Shown here piece after piece: positions 52,023 to 60,459 of a stretch of DNA of 64,000 bases (its first letter is position 1; every line of letters starts with the position of its first letter). The notes below the pieces were generated by a model. The model saw only the letters and a list, made by a program, of their open reading frames with translations, made no database searches and was not told where the DNA came from. The translations under genes were made by a program, and so were the position numbers. The stretch is from contig NZ_SSHH01000001.1 of assembly GCF_004965515.1 (NCBI RefSeq), positions 124,001 to 188,000 of the forward strand, written 5' to 3'. The stretch is from Alteraurantiacibacter aquimixticola. GTDB lineage: Bacteria; Pseudomonadota; Alphaproteobacteria; Sphingomonadales; Sphingomonadaceae.

Positions 52023-52724
52023 ATGAGCAATATCCGCAATATCGTGATCCTCACCGGCGCGGGGATAAGCGCCGAAAGCGGTCTTCGAACCTTCCGCGCG
52101 GAAGACGGCTTGTGGGAAGATCATCCGGTGGAACAGGTCGCCACGCCCGAAGGATTCGCCGCCGATCCCGATCTCGTCCAGCGTTTCTATGACGAGCGGC
52201 GCGCCGGGGTGATGGCAGCCCAGCCCAACGACGCGCATGTGGCGCTCGCCCATCTCGATGAGAAGTGGGAAGGCGAATTGCTGATCGTCACGCAGAATAT
52301 CGATGACCTTCATGAACGCGCCGGGGCGAGCCGCATGCTGCATATGCATGGCGAGGCGCTCTCCGCCTGGTGCATGGCCTGCGATATGCGCCATCACTGG
52401 GAAGGCGCGCTGAGCGACCGCCCGCCATGCCCGGCCTGCGGCGAGTCGGCACTGCGGCCCGACATCGTGTGGTTCGGTGAAATGCCCTATCGGATGGATG
52501 CGATCTTCGCCGCTTTGGCGGAGGCCGACCTGTTCGTTTCCATCGGCACCAGCGGCGCAGTCTATCCCGCCGCCGGATTCGTCCAGCAGGCACAGCTTGG
52601 CGGTGCGCGCACGCTGGAATTGAACCTCGAACAGAGTCTGGGATCGCGGCAATTCGACGAGACTCGTCTCGGCACGGCGAGCGAGCTGGTGCCACAATGG
52701 GTGACGGAAATGGTGGGCGAATAG
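52023..52724 (+). CDS. cobB: NAD-dependent protein deacylase (sirtuin, CobB-like)
   Basis: A 233-residue sirtuin. NAD-binding motifs are ILTGAGISAESGLRTFR and VTQNIDDLHERAG; the catalytic His is in LHMHGEAL. Zinc is bound by the pairs CMAC and CPAC. The segment RFYDERRAGV keeps the Tyr-x-x-Arg pair (YDER) that in CobB and SIRT5 favours succinyl- and malonyl-lysine. It probably removes acyl groups from metabolic enzymes. ATG at 52023 is chosen; codons further upstream do not match the family. It is divergent from dapB. Confidence 0.95.
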   Translation: MSNIRNIVILTGAGISAESGLRTFRAEDGLWEDHPVEQVATPEGFAADPDLVQRFYDERRAGVMAAQPNDAHVALAHLDEKWEGELLIVTQNIDDLHERAGASRMLHMHGEALSAWCMACDMRHHWEGALSDRPPCPACGESALRPDIVWFGEMPYRMDAIFAALAEADLFVSIGTSGAVYPAAGFVQQAQLGGARTLELNLEQSLGSRQFDETRLGTASELVPQWVTEMVGE

Positions 52725-52891
52725 GCCGCGCGGCCTGTGGTTCGGATGTGCCGTTAACGACTCCGGCTGCCGATTTCCCGATTCTGGACAGCGCCAATCA
52801 TGGCATTGCTCGCGTGGGCGCAGATGGCGCACATCCGCGCCCCATGGCGGTGGCCGCGGCAGGCGACGCGAGGCTCGGCCGCAAGGGGGAA

Positions 52892-53314
52892 ATGATGACG
52901 CGACACACGAGTTCTCCGGTCCAGGAATTGCGCGACGCCGTGCGCCAGGAAGCGCAGATGGGCGCGATCATTCGCAAGCGTGGGGGGCAGAAGATGCCTG
53001 GCACGCTTGTGAATGCCACCATTGCGGGCTTCTGCATGGATAGCCCTTTTCGCGGCAATGTGGGTGAGACCTATTACATCCTCATCCCGGGGCTCGAGAG
53101 CCAGACGGTCCAGTTGAAATGGACGTCCGTCCACCTGCACGGCTTCGCACTGGAAAAGCCGCTGCACCCGGTCATCCTCGCGCAGCTGTGCGAGAGCGAG
53201 ATGATCGAGGGACCCGGCCTGGTCTCCCTTTCCGGAGGTGCGTCTGAGTACCCGCAGCTTCACCGTAGCGGCACATCGCTGCGCGAACGCCTGATTCGCC
53301 GCGCGGTTGGCTGA
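52892..53314 (+). CDS. PilZ-like domain protein
   Basis: A 140-residue cytoplasmic protein. The RxxxR of c-di-GMP-binding PilZ domains may be RDAVR near residue 14, and the D/NxSxxG motif is altered to NATIAG in TLVNATIAGFCMDSP. The following strands (ETYYILIPGLESQTVQLKWTSVHLHGFALEKPL) match the PilZ barrel. Because the second motif has Thr for Ser, ligand binding is uncertain. Starts at 52892/52895 (ATGATG) follow AAGGGGGA; a 205-codon reading from 52697 begins inside cobB and is rejected. It may respond to the EAL protein encoded at 43735. Confidence 0.68.
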   Translation: MMTRHTSSPVQELRDAVRQEAQMGAIIRKRGGQKMPGTLVNATIAGFCMDSPFRGNVGETYYILIPGLESQTVQLKWTSVHLHGFALEKPLHPVILAQLCESEMIEGPGLVSLSGGASEYPQLHRSGTSLRERLIRRAVG

Positions 53315-53321
53315 GCTGGCC

Positions 53322-53477
53322 ATGGTGCAGGATGAACAGGATCGCACCGGACAGCCGGCTCGCAACCACGCGCCGCTGGCAAGCTGCTTCGCCGGCTATG
53401 GCATGGTGAATGGCCGCATCGTGTGGCTACGCGAAAGTGCGAGTGCCGAGCGGCCTGCGGAGCCTGTCTCAACGTGA
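53322..53477 (+). CDS. Possible 51-residue hypothetical protein
   Basis: An open frame from ATG 53322 to TGA at 53475, seven bases after the PilZ-like gene. The product begins MVQDEQDRTGQPARNH and contains FAGYGMVNGRIVWLRES; no family is recognised. No good ribosome site is seen. The end merges with a relic of the CCTGTC..-type dispersed repeat, so it may be a chance frame. Confidence 0.25.
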   Translation: MVQDEQDRTGQPARNHAPLASCFAGYGMVNGRIVWLRESASAERPAEPVST

Positions 53478-53772
53478 ACCCAAGCGGAGTTTTCCGCTCG
53501 CGCATGCAGTTCCCCGCCTGCCCATTCTTGATGGGCCCGAAAGGCTTTCCCGTCACCCGCGAGCACGCTTGAAATGTCTGCTCAGTCATTCTCGGCGGGG
53601 CGATATGCTCTCGTGAAAAATACCAATTGACGGAAATTCCTCACTTTCTTGCTTTCTGTCAAATCCCCGGCTCTGCCCTGCGGCTACTACAAATCACAGG
53701 CCCGGTCGTGGGCTAAGCGAGCGTTCGGTCCTCGGATGCTCGCGTAATTGGTCGCAAATAGGGGGTTACATA
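53478..53772. other. Gene-free stretch before the autotransporter
   Basis: About 295 bases (458 bases from the PilZ-like stop if the 51-codon frame is not real) with no supported gene. The middle is AT-richer than the surroundings (TGAAAAATACCAATTGACGG near 53614; TCACTTTCTTGCTTTCTGTC near 53640), a plausible promoter and 5'UTR zone for the autotransporter. A 109-codon minus-strand frame here is Arg/Pro-rich and judged spurious. Confidence 0.4.
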
Positions 53773-55959
53773 ATGACAAGTTGGAAATTGGCTTCGCGCG
53801 CCTCTGGCGTCGCGATGACGGTCGCACTCGCCTTGGGTTCCGGTGGACTGGCGCATGCCGGTGAAATCATCGAACTCGAATCGGTTCTGGGTGACGGATT
53901 CATCCTGATCGATCCGGATGAGAATGTCGTCGAGCCGGGCGGGGCTCCGGTCACCACCGATCTCAACAATGACGACTTCATGTCGGACAATGGTTTTGCC
54001 CCCAACGGCGTCGCGAACTGCCTGATGGCCAGCAATGGCCTGGCCTGCGATGCGGAGCCCGGTTCCGGCAAGCGCATCAAGCACAACCTCACCGGTATGG
54101 GCGCACTCGATACGGTCTGGGCTGTCGAGGCTTCCGGCGGAACGACCGAATATTTCACCTTCGGCAAGATCACCAACCAGACCGACCTTCGCATGACGGG
54201 TTTCCGGATCGAGGTCGGCACGGGTAGCGGCGATAACTTCGTCCTCGCCTCGCAAAGTGGCGAGGCCCTGAGCATGGACCAGGTGGCCGAACTGCTGGGT
54301 AAGGCTGCCGAGTGGGAAGGCAATGGCGGCGTTGACGGGCAGAACCCGCTACAACGCGCGTTCTTCCCCGACGGGCTTTTCGGAACCGGCGGCCAGGAAG
54401 GTGAAGAGGGATACTTCACCGCGCCGGACCGGTCGGGCTTCTACTTCGTGCCCGAGGGCAGCGACACCCTGGTCACGGACGGTATCTGGGGCGGCTATGC
54501 GGTCCTGTTCGGGAATGGTGTGCTGTCGCGCAACCAGGTGCCCGAGGCCCTGTTCTTCGACAATGACGGCGATCCGTCGACAGAGGCCGAGCTGCTCTAC
54601 TGGAAGGCGGGCGACCTGTGGCTCGATGGCGACGGCATCGTCCAGGATGCGGCGGCGGTCGATGCGCTGCTCGCCCGGGACGACTATTATGTCGACATCA
54701 TCGAGGACCTGTCGAACGCCAACCTCAACTATTCCATCGACGTTGGCGATATTGCGGGCGAGCAGTTGACGATCCGCTTCGTGCCGGTATTCGCGCCCAT
54801 CATCATGGCGGCGGAAACCGACTTCCAGTTCGACGTCGCCGTGTCCCTCGACCAGACGGAGATCCCCTACCTCTTCTACGACCAGTCCACCGCGACCGGC
54901 AGCGAAGTGACGATCAACCCGATCTTCGCCGATTTCCAGGAAGTGACCGGCGCGCTCAACTCGCTGTCCTCCGATGCGGAGATCCGGCAGGGGCTGGAGA
55001 CGGCCGCAACCAGCTATTTGCGCAATTTCGGCATCCAGGCCCAGCTCGCCAGCCGCGACCAGCTCGAACTGGTGCTGCGCCATGTCGATGACAGCCGTAC
55101 CAGCCATGACGGCCGCATCGCCGTCTTCCTGTCGGGTTCGCTCTCGACCGGCGATATCGAGCAGTCGGCCAATGGCGCCGGTTCCGACTTCGACGGGATG
55201 GCCCTGGCAGCCGGTGCCGACTACCGCCTGGCCGAGAATCTGCGCCTGGGTGCAGCCCTTGGCTATGGCCAGAACTCCGCGGATATCGACTTCGATCGCG
55301 GTGAGCTGGAAGTCGATGCGCTGACCGTGATGGGCTACGGCTCCTACGGTGCGGATACCGGGTTTTATGTCGATCTCGTCGGCGGCCACTCTTGGGTGGA
55401 TTTCGACAATGATCGCGACATCAATATCGGTTCGCTGTCCCGCCATGCTTCGAGCGAGACCGATGGCCGCCAGTGGAACTTCGCCGCAAAGGCCGGCTAT
55501 GGCGTCGAACTCGGCCCGGTGATCCTGGGGCCCAGCATCCAGTATCACTATTACGACCTGGAAGTGGATGGCTATGCGGAAAGCGGGGCAGGCGCCCTGT
55601 CGATGACCGTGGACGCCATGGAATTCGCTTCCGAGACGCTGTGGCTCGGCGGCCAGGTGGAACTGCCGATCGCGAGCGGTGCCAACAGCTTCGAGCCGCG
55701 CCTGTCGGCACATTGGGTGAAGGAATTCGAGGATGAGGGCGCTTTCGTGGCAACCGCATTCACCGATGGCCTGCTGCCCTTCATCACGCCGATCGATGCG
55801 GTCGACGATGAATATGTCCGCGTGGGCGCAGGCGTGACCGGCCATTTCCAGGCCAGCAGCAGCATGCCGATCGACGTGTCGATCAACTATGACGGCACGC
55901 TGGCCAATCGGGATTATGACGAGCACCGCGTCAGCCTGGAAGCCACCGCACGCTTCTAG
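53773..55959 (+). CDS. Autotransporter with choice-of-anchor-F-like passenger
   Basis: A 728-residue secreted protein. The signal peptide ends near LAHAGE. The N-terminal region has FAPNGVANCLMASNGLACDAEPGSGKRIKHNLTG and WAVEASGGTTEYFTFGKITNQT, resembling the choice-of-anchor F domain; acidic, Gly-rich repeats follow. From about residue 440 (RIAVFLSGSLSTGDI) alternating strands form a C-terminal autotransporter barrel (GMALAAGADYRLAENLRLGAALGY) ending in the aromatic ARF. It should present its N-terminal part on the cell surface. ATG at 53773 follows AGGGGGTTACATA. Its role is unknown; adhesion is possible. A strong terminator follows. Confidence 0.88.
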   Translation: MTSWKLASRASGVAMTVALALGSGGLAHAGEIIELESVLGDGFILIDPDENVVEPGGAPVTTDLNNDDFMSDNGFAPNGVANCLMASNGLACDAEPGSGKRIKHNLTGMGALDTVWAVEASGGTTEYFTFGKITNQTDLRMTGFRIEVGTGSGDNFVLASQSGEALSMDQVAELLGKAAEWEGNGGVDGQNPLQRAFFPDGLFGTGGQEGEEGYFTAPDRSGFYFVPEGSDTLVTDGIWGGYAVLFGNGVLSRNQVPEALFFDNDGDPSTEAELLYWKAGDLWLDGDGIVQDAAAVDALLARDDYYVDIIEDLSNANLNYSIDVGDIAGEQLTIRFVPVFAPIIMAAETDFQFDVAVSLDQTEIPYLFYDQSTATGSEVTINPIFADFQEVTGALNSLSSDAEIRQGLETAATSYLRNFGIQAQLASRDQLELVLRHVDDSRTSHDGRIAVFLSGSLSTGDIEQSANGAGSDFDGMALAAGADYRLAENLRLGAALGYGQNSADIDFDRGELEVDALTVMGYGSYGADTGFYVDLVGGHSWVDFDNDRDINIGSLSRHASSETDGRQWNFAAKAGYGVELGPVILGPSIQYHYYDLEVDGYAESGAGALSMTVDAMEFASETLWLGGQVELPIASGANSFEPRLSAHWVKEFEDEGAFVATAFTDGLLPFITPIDAVDDEYVRVGAGVTGHFQASSSMPIDVSINYDGTLANRDYDEHRVSLEATARF

Positions 55960-55987
55960 GACTCCCAAAGCCAGGAGGCACGAGATG

Positions 55988-56026
55988 GAGGCGTCCGGCG
56001 CATGCGTCGGGCGCCTCGCTCTTTTT
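55988..56026 (+). terminator. Rho-independent terminator after the autotransporter gene
   Basis: A 13-bp stem (55988-56000 / 56005-56017) with two G-U pairs and a CATG loop, followed by GCTCTTTTT. It is oriented for the plus strand. Confidence 0.88.
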
Positions 56027-56052
56027 GGGATGGAGTCGCGGGGGCGACCTCC

Positions 56053-56859
56053 TCAGCCGATAGTACTCCCGCACGCCTTGCACGCCGGGTCCTTGGCAAT
56101 CTTCAGGCTGCGCATGCCCGGCTTCAGTCCATCGAGCAGGTGGAGCTGGCCCCATTGCGGCTCGCCCATGCCGCCATTTCCGCTGACGAGGATGCGCACG
56201 GCCTGCATCGCGGCAAAGCTCGCCGCCCAGCCGGCCATCGCGCCCAGCATGCCGTCTTCGGCACAAGTGTCGCAATCGTCGGCATCGAAAGCATCGCCGA
56301 CATAGCAGCGATAGCAGGGCTGGCCGACCAGGTGTCCGGCAAAGGCGCCGACCTGTCCCTGAAAGCGTCCGACCGCGGCGGAGAGGAGCGGGACACGCTC
56401 TGCCACGCAGGCATCGGAGACGGCGAGGCGGGTGGCGAAATTGTCCGTCCCGTCGAGCACGAGGTCGACGCTCTCGACCACGCGCGCGGCGCTTTCGGGC
56501 GTGATGCGTGCATCGGAAATGGTCACGTCCAGCGCATTGTCGAAATTGGAGACCCAGCGGCGCGCGGCCACCGCCTTGCCATGGCCGATATCGCGGGTGG
56601 TGTAGATGGTCTGGCGTTGCAGGTTGGTGAGATCGACATCGTCATCGTCGACCAGTGTCAGCGTCCCGATTCCGGCTGCTGCGAGATATTGCAGCGCCGG
56701 CGCGCCGATCCCGCCCAGCCCAACCAGCAGCACATGGCTTCCCGCCAGCGCCGCCTGCCCCGCGCCGCCGATTTCGGGCAGCACGATATGGCGGGCAAAG
56801 CGTTCGAGCCGCTCGGGCTCCATGCCGGTGGACGGGGTGTGGGCAACAGGCTCGGCCAT
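56053..56859 (-). CDS. MoeB/ThiF/HesA-family adenylyltransferase
   Basis: An E1-like enzyme of 268 residues that adenylates the C-terminus of a sulfur-carrier protein (MoaD or ThiS) in molybdopterin or thiamine synthesis. It begins RHIVLPEIGGAGQAALAGSHVLLVGLGGIGAPAL, then VDDDDVDLTNLQRQ and LDGTDNFATRLAVSDAC. The zinc site is two Cys pairs, CDTC and CKAC near the C-terminus, and PCYRC is the conserved Cys segment. It has no rhodanese domain. ATG at 56859 (MAEPVAHT) is chosen, since a start at 57021 would cover the repeat and DnaA-box region. MoeB and ThiF cannot be told apart by eye. Confidence 0.92.
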   Translation of the reverse strand: MAEPVAHTPSTGMEPERLERFARHIVLPEIGGAGQAALAGSHVLLVGLGGIGAPALQYLAAAGIGTLTLVDDDDVDLTNLQRQTIYTTRDIGHGKAVAARRWVSNFDNALDVTISDARITPESAARVVESVDLVLDGTDNFATRLAVSDACVAERVPLLSAAVGRFQGQVGAFAGHLVGQPCYRCYVGDAFDADDCDTCAEDGMLGAMAGWAASFAAMQAVRILVSGNGGMGEPQWGQLHLLDGLKPGMRSLKIAKDPACKACGSTIG

Positions 56860-57224
56860 CTGTGCATCCCTAGCGCTATTGCCGGGCGGGTAAAGCGGGG
56901 GATGCGCTTTCCTACAAGCTGTGGACGATGCGATCGGGGCTGCTGGCTCTTTCGACATGTGGATAGCGGGCGGGAAAGCGGTTCCCCCTTTGGGAGGTGT
57001 CAACTTGGCACCTAGGCCCATTTCCCTAGGATTTCTGCGGGTCTGCGGGGCCTTCGACAGGGTGGCAGACTGTCAACTTTGTCAGTTTTGCAGCCTGTGC
57101 ACAGCCCTGTGGATAGCTTGCGGACAAGCCTGTGCACCGCGCCGGGATAACCCCGGGCGGTGTACTTGTCGGCAAGTCTGTGGATCGGCGGTGGAAGCCT
57201 AGCGGGAAAACCCGATAGTAACCA
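56860..57224. promoter_or_regulatory. Gene-free region with clustered DnaA-box-like sites downstream of dnaA
   Basis: A 365-base gap holding TGTGGACGA (56920), TGTGGATAG (56958 and 57108), TGTGGATCG (57179), TGTGCACAG (57096) and TGTGCACCG (57131). All are near the reverse complement of the DnaA box TTATCCACA, and all lie in one orientation. GGGATAACCCC (57144) adds a weak site. The same gap contains repeat copy B. It could be a DnaA titration or regulatory cluster, or part of an origin; no AT-rich unwinding tract is obvious. Confidence 0.5.
56996..57095 (+). repeat. Intergenic repeat element, copy B (downstream of dnaA)
   Basis: TGTCAACTTG at 56998, ctgcgggtctgcg at 57035-57047 (11 of 13 identical to copy A), and a 9-base tandem TGTCAACTT/TGTCAGTTT at 57071-57088. 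Order and spacing match copy A at 21388-21490. Confidence 0.6.
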
Positions 57225-58628
57225 TCAGCTCTCGAGCTGGCGGAGCAGGCTGCGGACGTCACCATCCATATCGGCATCGCGCTGGCGCAGGTCCTCGATC
57301 AGGCGCACCGCGTGGATCACGGTGGAATGATCGCGGCCGCCGAACTTGCGGCCGATCTCCGGGTAGGAGCGCGGCGTCAGCACCTTGGCGAGATACATCG
57401 CCACCTGGCGCGGACGAACCACGGCACGGGCGCGGCGCTTGGAGCTCATCTCGCTGCGGTCGATGCGATAGAACTGGCACACGGTGCGCTGGATCTCGTC
57501 GATCGTGATGCGGCGGCGATTGGCCGACAGGATATCGGTCAGCTGCTCTTCGGCCAGCTGCAGAGAGACTTCCTGCCCCGTCAGCTGGGCATAAGCGACC
57601 AGCTTGTTGAGGCCGCCGACCAGCTCGCGCACGTTTCGGTTGATGGTGCGGGCGAGGAAATCGATCACATCGTCTGGCACGTCGAGCGGGGCGAACTTGG
57701 TCAGCTTCGATTCGAGGATCAGGCGACGCAGTTCGATATCGGCAGCCTGGATATCGGCGACGAGGCCCATCGACAGGCGGCTGAGCAGGCGCGGCTCCAC
57801 ACCGTCCAGCGCCTGCGGCGCGCGGTCGGCGGCGAAGACCAGCCGCTTGCCCTCAGCGAGGAGCGCGTCGATCGTGTAGAGCAGCTCTTCCTGTGCGGAA
57901 GCCTTGCCGATGATGAACTGGATATCGTCGACGAGAAGGAGGTCGAAGCCGCGCAGGCGGGCCTTGAACTCGATCATCTCGTTCGACTTCAGCGCCTGCA
58001 CGAACTCGACCATGAAACGCTCGGCGCTGCAGTAGAAGATGCGCGCACGCGGGTGCGCCTGCAGGTAGGAGTGGCCGATGGCGTGCATCAGGTGAGTCTT
58101 GCCCTGACCGGTGGCGGCCTTGAGGTAGAGCGGGCTGAACTGCGGCTTTTCGGCCTTGGCCATGCGCTCCGCCGCGTTCTTGGCGAGCACATTGGTGGAG
58201 CCGGTGACGAAAGCGGCAAAGGTCAGCGAGGGGTCGAGGCCGACGCTGGAGGTAAAGCCATCGTCGCCGATCGATTCCATCGCCAGCGTCGCGTCATTGG
58301 CCGCGCGATGGCCGAATCCGTCATCGCCGCGCAGGTCGAGGTCGGCCAGCTTGCGGCGGCCGGGATGGACCTTGATCGAAACGTGGCGCACTTCGCTGCG
58401 GGCGATCTTCCACGCCAGCGAGAGCCGGTCATGGAATCGGTCATTCACCCAGTTTGCGGAAAACTCGGTCGGCAGGAACAGCTCAAGCGTTCCCGTTTCC
58501 TTGTTGAAGCTTCCCAGCTGGATGGGGCGGATCCACTGCGTGAAAAGCTGGTTGCCCAGATCCTTGCGCAGGCCCTGGCTGATATCCGACCAGTCGGCCT
58601 GCAGGTCCAGTGCTTCTTGCTCTTCCAT
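57225..58628 (-). CDS. dnaA: Chromosomal replication initiator protein DnaA
   Basis: Initiator ATPase of about 467 residues. Domain I begins DWSDISQGLRKDLGNQLFTQWIRPIQLG; domain III has LYLKAATGQGKTHLMHAIGHSYL (Walker A, with Lys where the first Gly of GxxGxGKT is usual), LLLVDDIQFIIGK (Walker B) and LSRLSMGLVADI. Domain IV ends with RPRQVAMYLAKVLTPRSYPEIGRKFGGRDHSTVIHAV, the DNA-binding signature. ATG at 58628 fits family N-termini; ATG at 58694 is an alternative 22 codons longer with AAGGAACGG upstream. It is followed by DnaA-box-like sites and lies near rpsT and mutM, as in other alphaproteobacteria. Confidence 0.97.
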   Translation of the reverse strand: MEEQEALDLQADWSDISQGLRKDLGNQLFTQWIRPIQLGSFNKETGTLELFLPTEFSANWVNDRFHDRLSLAWKIARSEVRHVSIKVHPGRRKLADLDLRGDDGFGHRAANDATLAMESIGDDGFTSSVGLDPSLTFAAFVTGSTNVLAKNAAERMAKAEKPQFSPLYLKAATGQGKTHLMHAIGHSYLQAHPRARIFYCSAERFMVEFVQALKSNEMIEFKARLRGFDLLLVDDIQFIIGKASAQEELLYTIDALLAEGKRLVFAADRAPQALDGVEPRLLSRLSMGLVADIQAADIELRRLILESKLTKFAPLDVPDDVIDFLARTINRNVRELVGGLNKLVAYAQLTGQEVSLQLAEEQLTDILSANRRRITIDEIQRTVCQFYRIDRSEMSSKRRARAVVRPRQVAMYLAKVLTPRSYPEIGRKFGGRDHSTVIHAVRLIEDLRQRDADMDGDVRSLLRQLES

Positions 58629-59124
58629 GTTCTCGGTCGCCTCATCGCGCTTTGCCGGATTCCCTTGCCCGGCGTGCGGTCCCACACGTATCATCTCGTA
58701 CCGTTCCTTATCCCGAGAGGCCTGCCCAGCTGTTCCCCCAGTCCCCTGGAACGAAGGCATAACTCCCCCGACCGGAAAAGCGGCATGCGCAGTCCCGGGC
58801 CCCGTTCCAGTGGCTCGTCAAATAGCAATCGAACCGGCTCGGTCGCGATCACATTTCCAGTTATGAAGATCGCGGGGCTAGGAGCAAGGGGCGTGGTGTA
58901 AAAAAAGCTAAATAAATGCGGTTGACTCGCGCGTGATCGGCGGGTTTGCGTTCAACACACTGAAAAATAAGCAAAGTTTTGTGACAGTGCTGCGAATCGC
59001 GGTTTTCCCTAGGGTTTCCGCGTTGCAGCAACGGGCTCTGCTGCAGATGCGAAAAGGGCCGGTGGCAAAAGCCCCGGCCCCGTTCCAACTTCGTTCCGCC
59101 GAAGCGGCCGAAATGAGTGGCGAA
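58629..59124. promoter_or_regulatory. Region upstream of dnaA
   Basis: About 496 bases between the dnaA start and the rpsT stop. The part from 58890 to 59000 is AT-rich (GTAAAAAAAGCTAAATAAATG; CTGAAAAATAAGCAAAG) and probably holds the dnaA promoter. No perfect TTATCCACA was seen here. The rpsT terminator (59056-59080) closes it. No other gene was recognised. Confidence 0.45.
59056..59080 (-). terminator. Rho-independent terminator after rpsT
   Basis: GGGCCGG (59056-59062) pairs with CCGGCCC (59074-59080); on the minus strand the stem is followed by TTTTCG. It ends the leftward rpsT message 45 bases after the stop. Confidence 0.8.
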
Positions 59125-59385
59125 TCAGAGAGCGGCGACTCGCTTGGTCAGCCGGCTCAGCTTGCGCGCAGCAGTGTTCTTGTGCAGCACGCCCTTGGCC
59201 ACGCCCTTGGCCATTTCCGGCTGTGCAGCCTTCAGCGCTTCGGCAGCGGCAGTCTTGTCACCAGCGGTGCAGGCGGTCTCCACCTTCTTCACCTGGGTGC
59301 GGATGCGGCTCATGCGGGCGCCGTTGATCTCAGCGCGCTTGTTGTTGCGGCGGATGCGCTTTTTTGATTGCAGCGTGTTGGCCAT
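59125..59385 (-). CDS. rpsT: 30S ribosomal protein S20
   Basis: An 86-residue basic ribosomal protein: [20 protein letters not shown], then [18 protein letters not shown] and [22 protein letters not shown], the full S20 signature. ATG at 59385 follows CAGGAACGAAC. It lies between dnaA and mutM, the usual alphaproteobacterial order, with its own terminator. Confidence 0.98.
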   Translation of the reverse strand: MANTLQSKKRIRRNNKRAEINGARMSRIRTQVKKVETACTAGDKTAAAEALKAAQPEMAKGVAKGVLHKNTAARKLSRLTKRVAAL

Positions 59386-59557
59386 GTTCGTTCCTGTCTC
59401 GTGCCGTCCGTCAGACGGCCGGTCTGTCTGTCTAAGCTATCGAAAAATGGCGGACACCCGCCGGAAAGCGCGCGACATAGGCGGCGAGACCCGAATCGTC
59501 AACCGATTGTTGGCACCCGCAAATGCCGGGCGCGAGCCACCAGGCTGGCTTGGCTTC

Positions 59558-60373
59558 CTACTTCTGGCAGCTTGGGCAGAACCACGTGCTGCGCCCGCCT
59601 TGCACGATGCGGCGGATAGTGCCGTCATCGCAGCGCTGGCAGGGTTCGCCCTCGCGGCCATAGACGGCAAAGCGGGTCGCGAAATAGCCCAGCTCCCCAT
59701 CGGGCCTTGCATAGTCGCGCAGGGAAGAGCCGCCATCCTTGATCGATTGTAGCAGCACGTCGCGGATGGCCGGCACCAGCCTTTCGAGCGCCGGGCGATA
59801 GACTTTCCCCCCGGCCTTGCGCGGATGGATGCCGGCTCGGAACAGCGCCTCGCACACATATATATTGCCAAGGCCAGCCACCACCGACTGGTCGAGCAGC
59901 AGCAGCTTGATCGCCTGCTTGCGGCCCTTCAGCGCCGCGCGCAGGTGATCGACCGTCAGCGCGTCGCCCAAAGGCTCGGGCCCCATGGCGGCGAAGGCGG
60001 GCCAGGTATCGAGCTGCGGCGTATCGACAAGGTCGACAAAGCCGAAGCGGCGCGGATCGCACAGGGCGAAGCGGTGCGCTGCGGTTTCCAGCACCAGGTG
60101 GTCGTGCTTGTCGTCCGCCTCAGGATCGATGCGCCAGCGCCCGCTCATGCCGAGGTGGAAGATGAGCGTCGTGTCGCGGTCGGTATGAATGAGGCCGTAT
60201 TTCGCCCGCCGTCCCAACGAGGAGACCGTCGCGCCGGTCAGCGCCTGGACCAGCCCTTCGGGAAAAGGGAAGCGCATGTCCGGCCGGTTTTGCCGCACGC
60301 GCGTGATGCGCTCCCCATCGAGGAAGCGCGCCAGTCCGCGCACGGTGGTTTCGACTTCGGGCAATTCCGGCAT
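59558..60373 (-). CDS. mutM: Formamidopyrimidine-DNA glycosylase
   Basis: Bifunctional glycosylase/AP lyase of 271 residues that removes 8-oxoguanine. The N-terminal catalytic PELPEVETTVRGL (Pro2, Glu3), the lysine in GRRAKYGLIH, the void-filling and H2TH region LLLLDQSVVAGLGNIYVCEALFRAGIHP, and the zinc finger CQRC...CPSC are all present. ATG at 60373. It is divergent from the DUF1993 gene. The 172-base gap between it and rpsT shows no gene. Confidence 0.98.
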   Translation of the reverse strand: MPELPEVETTVRGLARFLDGERITRVRQNRPDMRFPFPEGLVQALTGATVSSLGRRAKYGLIHTDRDTTLIFHLGMSGRWRIDPEADDKHDHLVLETAAHRFALCDPRRFGFVDLVDTPQLDTWPAFAAMGPEPLGDALTVDHLRAALKGRKQAIKLLLLDQSVVAGLGNIYVCEALFRAGIHPRKAGGKVYRPALERLVPAIRDVLLQSIKDGGSSLRDYARPDGELGYFATRFAVYGREGEPCQRCDDGTIRRIVQGGRSTWFCPSCQK

Positions 60374-60459
60374 GGCGCGGTTGGTAAGGTCAGCGATCCT
60401 GCTTGTCTACGGGCCGCGCCGCACCTAGCTATCAGCCTTCAATGAGAGGCGAGGAAACC

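Noticed and set aside
53260-53589. A minus-strand frame of 109 codons between PilZ and the autotransporter
   Set aside because: Composition is Arg/Pro/Ser-rich, there is no ribosome site or family, and it crosses repeat relics and the PilZ gene end.
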